Source: an uncultured Aliterella sp.
GTDB taxonomy: Bacteria > Cyanobacteriota > Cyanobacteriia > Cyanobacteriales > Chroococcidiopsidaceae
Direction of reading: 5' to 3'
Length of the DNA: 9,266 nucleotides
NCBI GenBank assembly: GCA_905479905.1
Contig: CAJQOK010000543.1
Location: 1 to 9,266, forward strand
Shown: piece after piece, positions 1 through 5,055 of the stretch
Layout: each line of letters starts with the position of its first letter
Position numbering within the stretch: position 1 is the stretch's first letter
Notes under the pieces: model-generated
The model's input: the letters and a program-made list of their open reading frames with translations, nothing else
Told to the model about the DNA's origin: nothing
Database searches by the model: none
Program-made: the position numbers and the translations under genes

Positions 1-1
1 T

Positions 2-277
2 ATATCAATTCTTAATTTGTTATTGCGCATTACGATCGCTCCGCTCTTGCGATTTTCTAAAGTTGCTCAGGCAGTCAGCACTGACAATGTAGATGCTAAT
101 TTTGAGCAACGTCATCAAGCTGGTTTTGGACAAGTTTATAAAGATTATAAAGATTATAAAGATGAAATTGGTATTATAGTAGTATCTTTCAACAGAATGA
201 AAGATAGCCTAATAATAGCTAAACGGCTGCTAGATGATCTGAAAAAAAGGCAGGCTCAGAAGAAAAATAATAATTAG
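2..277 (+). CDS. C-terminal part of a HAMP-domain membrane sensor (5' end outside window)
   Basis: The frame is open from base 2, so the gene enters from the left; TTG at 17 is probably an internal codon, not the start. The visible protein begins with the end of a hydrophobic stretch (ISILNLLLRITIAP). It then follows the HAMP pattern: conserved P, first amphipathic helix (LLRFSKVAQAVS), linker, the DEIG signature, and second helix (VVSFNRMKDSLIIA). It ends in a lysine/asparagine-rich tail. HAMP domains pass signals from a membrane segment to a cytoplasmic output, but no kinase or methyl-accepting domain follows. This resembles cyanobacterial DUF3365 (haem-binding sensor)/HAMP proteins that stop after HAMP; that family link is from memory. 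Oddity: three YKD repeats lie just before DEIG, in the HAMP linker. Confidence 0.72.
   Translation: MSILNLLLRITIAPLLRFSKVAQAVSTDNVDANFEQRHQAGFGQVYKDYKDYKDEIGIIVVSFNRMKDSLIIAKRLLDDLKKRQAQKKNNN
137..163 (+). repeat. 9-bp tandem repeat (TATAAAGAT x3) inside the HAMP coding region
   Basis: Three perfect consecutive copies of TATAAAGAT lie in frame and encode YKD-YKD-YKD. The last D is the D of the conserved DEIG motif, so at least two units look like an expansion of the linker between the two HAMP helices. Unit length is a multiple of three, so copy-number change keeps the frame. Confidence 0.95.
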
Positions 278-309
278 AGTTTTAACCTGTAAAATGATGA
301 TAAAACTCT
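276..309. terminator. Candidate bidirectional terminator hairpin between convergent genes
   Basis: AGAGTTTTA (276-284) pairs perfectly over 9 bp with TAAAACTCT (301-309) around a 16-nt loop, and is followed by a T-rich stretch. It overlaps the stop codon of the HAMP gene on the plus strand and the stop of the decayed minus-strand gene at 282-284. The stem is AT-rich and the loop long, so termination strength is doubtful. Confidence 0.35.
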
Positions 310-513
310 TTTACTTGTTTGGGGTTAGGAATTTTTTCTACTAGTTCGACTGAAGAAATTTGCGGATGAGACTTGAGAACTTCCTGAATTTAACGACCTA
401 GCGAGCAGTTCAATAACTTTAACCAAATATTCTTCACATTGTTGTAAAAAATGAGTTTGTTCTAGTTTGAGTTTGAGGAGCAGATTTTTGCAGTGACATT
501 GCCTTTCTCTCAA
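282..513 (-). pseudogene. Decayed unrecognised gene, 3' end
   Basis: Two minus-strand frames join into one plausible protein end. The upstream part (TTG at 513 down to about 390) reads CHCKNLLLKLKLEQTHFLQQ and onward through EEYLVKVIELLAR. After a frame change near 385-395 a second frame reads IQEVLKSHPQISSVELVEK and onward, ending in KEFYHHFTG and a stop at 282-284. The change of frame, plus a stop at 517-519 upstream, suggests a broken gene cut off near the ISAs1 end at 530. I do not recognise the family. The sequence is charged and helix-like, with no membrane segment. It could also be a chance reading frame. Confidence 0.3.
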
Positions 514-529
514 ACTCTATTTGTTGTGA

Positions 530-879
530 CAGGGATAATTCGTTGATTAAAAAGTATTAGAATAATTGAAACAAATAAGTTTTGGAAATTAAGATGGCGG
601 TCAACTTAATTCAATCATTGCAGGAGATCAAAGATTTCCGAACATCTCGCGGTAGACGTTATCCACTTTGGCTAATTTTACTATTAGTTGTTATGGGAAC
701 AATCAGTGGATGCCGAAGTTATTATGCACTGGAAGATTTTGGGGAGCGTCACTATCAGACAGTCAGTGAGCAACTAGGACTGACGGTCACTCGCCTGCCA
801 TCAGACACTACCTTTCGGCGCATTTTGCAGAAAATGCGATTTTCAAGCACTGGCAGAGCAGTTCCGACAGTGGGCTAGT
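530..879 (+). mobile_element. ISAs1-type element, left end only
   Basis: The stretch starts with CAGGGATAATTCG at 530, the sort of CAGG-beginning terminus seen in ISAs1 elements, 64 bp before the transposase ATG. Homology to the transposase ends around 879, after which the sequence is unrelated. The right end and most of the element are missing, probably removed by later insertions and deletions to its right. Confidence 0.5.
594..879 (+). pseudogene. ISAs1-family transposase, N-terminal fragment with frameshift
   Basis: From ATG at 594 the frame reads MAVNLIQSLQEIKDFRTSRG, then a hydrophobic WLILLLVVMGTISGCRSY and a stretch ending LPSDTTFRRILQKM. This matches the N-terminal domain that precedes the DDE core in ISAs1 (H-repeat) transposases. 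An indel near 834-837 throws the frame to a stop at about 876-878. Restoring it continues as DFQALAEQFRQWAS, the expected next segment, before homology ends. A full ISAs1 transposase is about 370 residues; only about 95 remain and none of the catalytic DDE residues are present. A TTG 12 bp upstream in frame is a possible but less likely start. Non-functional. Confidence 0.8.
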
Positions 880-986
880 CCTAAGTACAGGACAAAAATT
901 GTAAAACATTAAGGAATTCATCCATTTTCTGTTCCAAGTTGAGAACAATGTTTCGGAGATAGTCAAGCCCATAAGCTAATAAGCAC

Positions 987-2153
987 TCAAGCTGCAATAT
1001 GATGATTATTGCCTTTATTTTTGATCTTTCGATGCCACGTAATTACTAACTCGCCTTAATTTAGCAGCCTATCTAGTAGAAGTTTTAATTCATCTACTGA
1101 TTGAAATAGGCGGTGAGCAATGTACTCTTTACGTAAAGTCTGCTGGGGGGATACTCCCCCCAGCGAGCTTTACAGGAATGCCAAACTAATTCAATAATAT
1201 TGAAGTCCGGGCTATAAGTTGGTAAAAAATCTAACCGAAAGTTAGTCAGTTCTTGGGATACTTGACTTAAAATATCTTGACGTTTATGAAAACTAGCATT
1301 ATCCAAAATTAAAATAATCTTAGGTTCATGGGTCTGAAAATCACTAGAGCAGTTTCCTTTATTTACCCATTCAAGCTTAATTAATTCATTGAGTTGTCGT
1401 AACTGCAACAAAAAAGTATCTGCATTACCTGTTTCCATAAAAAAACCTACTCGCTTACGGTCTGATTCAAGAACTTGCTCCCATGACATTTATTCGACCG
1501 CGACGGCGTTGTCCTGAAATTTTCTTACGCTGTCCTTTCTTACCCAATTTTTAAGGGCGTATCACACGTAAACTAAAACCACACTCATCCCAAAACCATA
1601 CTTGTAATAGCTCTGGATAATCTTTTGCTACTACTAAGTAGTCGCACTTGTCTCTCTTGGAACAAAGCTCTCTCTCTTGGATCAGGTTTAGAGCCTAAGT
1701 CATATTTAGCCCAGATATAACTATACTTTTTTCGCGCTTATTATCCTCCTAACTTGAGAACTACTTAAATTAACCCCCGTTTGCTCTGTTAAATAGGTCG
1801 CTAATCTTTCCTTCGTCCATCTACCAAACTCGTAACCCAAGTCTGATGGTTCTTGCTCGACGGTCTTTAATAATAATTCAATATACTCAGGAGTAGCTTT
1901 TCGGTGATGCTCGTACTCTCGTTTATTATGCAAAGTTTCGCGCGTTATCTGGGTCTCCATGCATACACCAATATGCTACTGTTCTCGGTGAACAACCTAA
2001 AAACTTAGAAATTCTTTGTTGTGTTCTGCCATCGTTTTGAAGTAGGATGATTAAAATTCTTTCTCTAACGTGCGATAGGTCGCTTTGTTTAAGAGTTTTC
2101 TGTAGCCCAATGACTTGTTCTGGTGTTAAAAAGTTTTTGGCTGGTGGTGGCAT
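987..2153 (-). pseudogene. IS630-family transposase, multiply broken (copy A)
   Basis: The whole protein can be assembled across frames. From ATG at 2153 come MPPPAKNFLTPEQVIGLQKT and a helix-turn-helix region (RTQQRISKFLGCSPRTVAYW). A second segment has GYEFGRWTKERLATYL. Then LQVWFWDECGFSLRVIRP supplies the first catalytic Asp, KIILILDNASFHKR the second, and FLPTYSPDFNIIELVWHSC the catalytic Glu. The tail ends WHRKIKNKGNNHHIAA at 987. Lesions: frameshifts near 1955, 1660 and 1470, a TAA near 1552, the 41-bp palindrome insertion at 1133-1173, and a TAA near 1052. DDE residues survive on paper, but no intact reading frame does. Intact relatives cut and paste at TA sites. Confidence 0.88.
1133..1173 (-). 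repeat. Miniature palindromic element, copy 1 (41 bp)
   Basis: On the minus strand the element starts GTAAAGCTCG and ends CAGACTTTAC. Between them an 8-bp perfect stem CTGGGGGG/CCCCCCAG closes a 5-nt loop. It lies between TTCCT and GTAAAGAG of the IS630 transposase. Deleting exactly these 41 bases rejoins the codons into HSCKEYIAHRLF, the continuation expected for the family. As 41 is not a multiple of three, the insertion frameshifts the gene. The other copy is at 3763-3804. Confidence 0.85.
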
Positions 2154-2210
2154 AGTTACTTTTCAGTTGTTTTACCTTTCTATTATGCAGCTTAAATGCC
2201 GATTAGCTTA

Positions 2211-3123
2211 GCATTATCCAAAATTATCAGAATTCTTGTCCCTATTCGTTCATAAAGTTCAGCTTTAAAACCCTTGCTGTATCCATTTCTGTTTAACAAA
2301 CTTATTTAGCTTTTCTAACTGTTCAAAGAAACTATCAGCGTTGCCTTTACGGGCGAAGTAGCACAAACGTCTTCGGTCATGATGGCGCAGACCCCCCATT
2401 ACATTTAGTCTACGCAAGACTCCGTTTACCTGAGACTGTTTTCCTGACTCCTCGACGTGTCCAGCATTTACGTCTTATTACTCTTAAGCTGAAGCCAGTT
2501 TCGTCCCAAAACCATACCTGGAATATCTCTGGTGCTACTTCCCCTGCTCTTAAATAAGTTTTTAATTTCTCTTGAAATATTGCTCTTTCTGCCTTGTTTT
2601 GCTTAGATGCTAAACTGTACTTCGCCCAAATGTAAACGTAGTTTTTTTTTGCAGTATTCGACTAACTTGTTTACTACTTAACGCGCATGCCTGTTTGCTG
2701 TTCTAAATAAGTTGATAATCTTTCCCCCGTCCATCTGCCAAATTCATACCCAAATTCTTGTGGCGCTTTTGCCACTACTTCTATTAAGAATTCAATATAT
2801 TGCTCTGTAGCTTTTCGGCAATTACCTTGTTGTCGCTTGTCTTTTAAAGTCTCTAGGTTATCCGGGTCGCCATGTACGCACTAATGGGCTACTGTTAGAT
2901 ACCCACAACCAATAAATTCAGTAATTTCTTCATAGGTTTTACCATCATGAGCGAAGTAATAGGATCAAAGCGTGTTCTCTTATTCTTGAACAATCATTGC
3001 CGCGTACTAGCGTTTGCAATCTTTTTTTCTGTTCCAGAAAGGGAAATCCTTTAGCAGGCATTGTCCCCTCTAACCTTCACTAATTCAAATTTATATTTTA
3101 TACCTTTTTAAGGTCTATTAGCT
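2211..3123 (-). mobile_element. IS630-family element (copy B), truncated
   Basis: The gene-start end is at 3123: minus strand reads TAAGCTAATAGACC inward from 3125, sharing the TA plus AGCTAAT terminus with copy A, so A and B are relatives. The other end is lost. Homology stops right at the TA (2209-2210) that bounds copy A, just after the codons for the second catalytic Asp. The missing 3' part of B is not found on the far side of A (about 880-972), so A did not simply insert into a complete B, or a deletion followed. Confidence 0.75.
2212..3061 (-). pseudogene. IS630-family transposase, truncated and heavily decayed (copy B)
   Basis: From ATG at 3061 the minus strand reads MPAKGFPFLEQKKRLQ. 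It continues across several frame changes and stops through the family landmarks also seen in copy A: helix-turn-helix remnants, WVHGDPDN-like residues, QEFGYEFGRWTGERLSTYLE, NYVYIWAKYSLASKQNKAER, FQVWFWDETGFSLRVIR (first catalytic Asp), NVMGGLRHHDRRRLCYFARK, NADSFFEQLEKLNKFVKQKW, and finally ILIILDNA (second catalytic Asp). The segment with the catalytic Glu and the C-terminal tail is absent. It is more eroded than copy A and the two are clearly different in sequence, so they are separate arrivals of related elements. Non-functional. Confidence 0.8.
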
Positions 3124-3138
3124 TACCGCTTATCTTAA

Positions 3139-3408
3139 TGGAATGCTATCTACCACTGGCTATTTGCAAAGGTGAGATGCTCCCTAGACGAATGGATTCA
3201 TAATGCTGAACAAAGCCAAATCAAAGCTGTCGTTGGTTTCGCTACCAAACTTAGAGATGATCTTGATGCGGTGAGGAATGGGGTGACTTTTTCAGTGAGT
3301 AATGGTCAAGTAGAAGGACAAGTTAATCGGCTCAAAGTTCTCAAACGTCAAATGTATGGTCGTGCTAGCCATGAATTGCTCAAGAAACGTTTTTTGTGTC
3401 CTGTTTAG
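3139..3408 (+). pseudogene. ISL3-family transposase, C-terminal fragment
   Basis: The frame is open from 3139 and closed by TAG at 3406-3408. It carries the ISL3 C-terminal signature: CSLDEWIHNAEQSQIKAVVG, FATKLRDDLDAVRNGVTFS, then SNGQVEGQVNRLKVLKRQMY and GRASHELLKKRFL. The NGQVEG glutamate is the last catalytic acid of this DDE family. Full ISL3 transposases exceed 400 residues; about 80 remain, with no start. GTG at 3172 is only an apparent start. The 5' part is cut off close to the end of IS630 copy B (3123-3125), which suggests B or an associated deletion removed it. SNGQVEG is normally WSNGQVEG, and here the W is replaced by V. Confidence 0.85.
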
Positions 3409-3464
3409 CTTTTTTAACAGGTCGTGATAGCTACGCCGCCGCAAATTAGGCATCGACTTTCCCG

Positions 3465-3488
3465 TTTCACCAAAACTGTGCAAGACCC
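3465..3488 (+). repeat. Probable right terminal repeat of the ISL3 element
   Basis: On the minus strand this reads GGGTCTTGCACAGTTTTGG inward, about 80 bp past the transposase stop. GG-N-TCTT beginnings are typical of ISL3 termini. The matching left end is missing. Confidence 0.5.
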
Positions 3489-3536
3489 TTAATGCGGTCT
3501 CAACCACCTACTTATTCTTAGTTAATGCGGTCTCAA
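3489..3536. repeat. 15-bp direct repeat TTAATGCGGTCTCAA x2
   Basis: Perfect copies lie at 3489-3503 and 3522-3536, with an 18-bp spacer (period 33). The first copy begins exactly where the ISL3 terminal repeat ends. It is therefore partly the flank or target of that element, although ISL3 target duplications are only about 8 bp. Confidence 0.9.
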
Positions 3537-3570
3537 AAACGCGATGATTTCGGGTCGGAGCGATTATGAT

Positions 3571-3942
3571 TTCAAGTCGCTACAAATAGCAAACAACACT
3601 TTTCCAGATATGGGCTTAGTTGTATCCTTGGTGCAACTTTTAGTTTTTTCGCCTGGTTTTTCGTAAGTCTTAAAATGCCAATGCTGCTTTTCAAGCGTCT
3701 TTTTCTGCCTGTGGTTGTACCTGTGACGGATTGAATAAAAAAACACCAATTTCTGGACTGACGTAAAGTCTGTGGGGCGGAAGCTTCCGTCCCACGAGCT
3801 TTACGCGCTTGAGTACCTTTTGGCGTACTGTCTGTTCGATTTCTTCTAAAGTGTTCAATGTTTCTGGTGGGGTTTCCTCATAAAGAATGGCAGCAATAGC
3901 TTGTAGATGGGCTTTTAGTGCAACAGCATTCTCTGGAGTCAT
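3571..3942 (-). pseudogene. ISKra4-family transposase, N-terminal fragment with inserted palindrome
   Basis: From ATG at 3942, with AGGA just upstream, the minus strand reads MTPENAVALKAHLQAIAAIL, YEETPPETLNTLEEIEQTVR and QKVLKR. A 14-codon insertion follows (VKLVGRKLPPHRLY), then VSPEIGVF. Removing the insertion gives VLKR-VSPEIGVF, as expected for the family. Next, a T-run at about 3735-3742 seems to lack one T. Restoring it gives FIQSVTGTTTGRKRRLKSS, IGILRLTKNQAKKLKV and LEKCCLLFVAT. The homology stops at about 3571, so only about 115 residues remain of a transposase usually above 400. The catalytic core is gone. The palindrome insertion is in frame, so by itself it would not have destroyed the gene. 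Confidence 0.82.
3763..3804 (-). repeat. Miniature palindromic element, copy 2 (42 bp, in frame)
   Basis: On the minus strand it begins GTAAAGCTCG and ends CAGACTTTAC, identical to copy 1. The inner stem is different: TGGGACGGAAG pairs with CTTCCGCCCCA with one mismatch and no loop. It lies between CAAGCGC and GTCAGTCC of the ISKra4 gene. Length 42 keeps the frame and adds 14 codons. Confidence 0.85.
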
Positions 3943-4017
3943 ATCCTGTGTCTCTTGTCTATTTTCACTCCATCATACATTTTTGCGAAGAGGTGTAGTT
4001 GCCTGATTCCTTAGCTC

Positions 4018-4037
4018 AATAAGTATTAATACTTATT
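4018..4037. repeat. Perfect 20-bp AT-rich palindrome
   Basis: AATAAGTATT is followed directly by its reverse complement, with no spacer. It lies about 20 bp upstream of the IS6 transposase fragment and 75 bp from the ISKra4 start, at the boundary between two relics. Confidence 0.9.
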
Positions 4038-4039
4038 AC

Positions 4040-4276
4040 AGAACTGAGATGCTCCCGATTAAGTATTTTAACAATATTGTTGAACAAGACCACCGAGGTA
4101 TAAAACGATTAGTTAAACCGGGCATGGGATTTGGGTCTTTCAATACTGCTAGAAGAACTATCCGAGGGTATGAAATCATGAATATGATGAGAAAAGGACA
4201 GATTTTAGGAGTTCCCAAGGGAGCCGTCAAAGAGCGGGTTCTCTTCCTCAACCGAATCTTCGGAGTACTTGCATAG
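4040..4276 (+). pseudogene. IS6-family transposase, C-terminal fragment (first tail)
   Basis: The frame KYFNNIVEQDHRGIKRLVKP, GMGFGSFNTARRTIRGYEIM, MRKGQI, ending FLNRIFGVLA and TAG at 4274-4276, is the C-terminal third of an IS6 transposase of the IS26/IS240 type. E in NNIVEQDHR is the last catalytic acid. The two catalytic Asp residues and the whole N-terminus are missing. Homology begins around 4058; the ATG at 4049 is not an authentic start. Thirty bases after the stop comes an IS6-type terminal repeat, so the right end of this element is preserved while its left two thirds were lost. This group differs from the intact IS6 transposase at 6017-6709. Confidence 0.85.
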
Positions 4277-4306
4277 AAAAACTCTTTTCCCAGAAACTTT
4301 TCTGAC

Positions 4307-4331
4307 CTTAAAAAGTTTTTGCAACACAACC
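4307..4331 (+). repeat. IS6-type right terminal repeat (first)
   Basis: The minus strand reads GGTTGTGTTGCAAAAACTTT inward from 4331. This closely resembles the GG(C/T)TCTGTTGCAAA-type ends of IS6 elements and sits at the usual short distance from the transposase stop. Confidence 0.7.
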
Positions 4332-4441
4332 GGGGATAGTGTGTCTCAAGCAAAGTTTGTTGAATCAATCTTTGGAATCACTGTATAAAGAAACGTCAAC
4401 GATGCAGATCGTTTGTCATTAAAAATTCTTGCGACAGAACC
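4332..4441 (+). pseudogene. Second IS6 tail: last codons of a transposase plus its terminal repeat
   Basis: Directly after the first IS6 end, the plus strand reads VSQAKFVESIFGITV and TAA (4341-4388). This parallels the end of the first copy (FLNRIFGVLA) and other IS6 proteins ending in IFG. After 29 bases comes a second terminal repeat at 4418-4441, whose minus strand reads GGTTCTGTCGCAAGAATTTT. The layout stop, short gap, repeat is the same as in the first tail. Only about 16 codons survive, so the family call rests on the terminal repeat plus the IFG ending. Confidence 0.6.
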
Positions 4442-4533
4442 AGGCTGGGGACATACCTCTCTGGATTGCGGCAAAAGTATTCCCAGTTTGCTTGCAGGGC
4501 ACCGCGATCACAAGGAATAGAAGAAAACGGAAC
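4396..4533 (-). other. Unrecognised minus-strand coding-like fragment
   Basis: Between an upstream stop and TGA at 4396-4398 one frame reads VPFSSIPCDRGALQANWEYF and then CRNPERYVPS before running into the IS6 terminal repeat. The CDRGALQANWEYFCRNPERY part has protein-like composition and may be the remnant of a gene cut by the IS6 end at 4441. There is no start codon and I do not recognise the family. The codons beyond the repeat are certainly not original. Confidence 0.25.
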
Positions 4534-4836
4534 TTAATTTAGTTGAAAAAATAATATCACAAAAGGAGATACTGCGTCAGATTTCGGTAATTCAACTGCG
4601 AAACTTTTGAGTGTTGACCTGATAAGACTGTAGAGCCGAATATCTGGTGGATGGCATTTACTCTCTTCTGCTAAATCAGTTTTGTTAATTTTGAAAAATT
4701 ACTCAACCAAGTGCGAAATTTATCCGACTTACTCGATATATATATCTGAGGGGGCAATCAAACTCAGATTTTTACTCTTAACACATAACTTATAGCGAAA
4801 TGTTTCAGAAACTTGAATCATGTGAGGTTTATTCTG
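4442..4836. other. Gene-poor spacer of about 395 bp
   Basis: Apart from the fragment above I see no convincing gene, RNA gene or repeat. A purine-rich AAAAGGAGATACT near 4560 looks like a ribosome binding site but has no start codon behind it. A 12-bp palindrome GATATATATATC lies at 4735-4746. The stretch is AT-rich and probably holds the promoter for the small gene that starts at 4837. Confidence 0.5.
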
Positions 4837-4992
4837 ATGAAGAAATTTGTTGTTAGCTCGGTGAGTGTGCTGACTTTGCTGGTTCCTACTCAAGTATTAG
4901 CTGAAGATTGGATGCCAGTAAATAGACGATTACTTGCTGATGCTGATTCTGTCACTGTTAATAGACGCCACTTTAATATTTCGCTAAAGTAG
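4837..4992 (+). CDS. Small predicted secreted protein (51 aa), possibly truncated
   Basis: ATG at 4837 opens MKKFVVSSVSVLTLLVPTQV and LAEDWMPVNR. A Lys-Lys N-terminus, a hydrophobic core of about 15 residues and VLA-E at positions 20-23 make a typical Sec signal peptide, with cleavage expected after A22. The mature part is only 29 residues (EDWMPVNRRLLADADSVTVN, RRHFNISLK). The W-P-V opening followed by a D-x-D-S-V stretch recalls the start of small cyanobacterial periplasmic proteins with a surface-adhesin-E-like fold. This may therefore be a truncated member, but that is a guess. The last codons and the TAG stop lie inside a perfect hairpin, suggesting the original gene was cut there. No strong ribosome binding site (GTTTATTCTG upstream). 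Confidence 0.5.
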   Translation: MKKFVVSSVSVLTLLVPTQVLAEDWMPVNRRLLADADSVTVNRRHFNISLK

Positions 4993-5001
4993 CGAAATAT
5001 T
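4975..5001. repeat. Perfect 11-bp stem hairpin over the stop codon of the small gene
   Basis: AATATTTCGCT (4975-4985) and AGCGAAATATT (4991-5001) pair perfectly around loop AAAGT. The hairpin supplies the last codons and TAG stop of the upstream gene. There is no T-run behind it, so it is not a classical terminator. It does not share the ends of the 41-42 bp palindromic element. Confidence 0.85.
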
Positions 5002-5055
5002 TCAATATAAGACTACTAGCAAATGAAATTATTGATTTCTATCGGATGAACCACA

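Larger units (their letters stand above)
974..2208 (-). mobile_element. IS630-family element (copy A), both ends present, transposase broken
   Basis: Reading inward, the right-hand end (minus strand from 2208) is AGCTAATCGGCATTTAAGCT and the left-hand end (plus strand from 974) is AGCTAATAAGCACTCAAGCT. These form terminal inverted repeats of about 23 bp with few mismatches, both continuing into GCA. TA flanks each end (972-973 and 2209-2210), as expected for IS630/Tc1 elements, which duplicate a TA target. Length is about 1.24 kb and the single transposase gene fills it on the minus strand. A 41-bp palindromic element sits inside the gene near its 3' end. Confidence 0.85.

Noticed and set aside
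881..1042. Minus-strand frame reading ECLLAYGLDYLRNIVLNLEQ and ending at 881.
   Set aside because: It runs through the terminal repeat of IS630 copy A and out of the true transposase frame, which ends at 987. It has no start and no recognised family.
1133..1173. The G/C-rich hairpin as a Rho-independent terminator.
   Set aside because: It lies inside a transposase coding region with identical flanking ends at a second locus and no T-run, so a dispersed element explains it better.
4036..4368. 110-codon minus-strand frame.
   Set aside because: It is antisense to the clear IS6 C-terminal fragment and its terminal repeat, with no protein-like features of its own.
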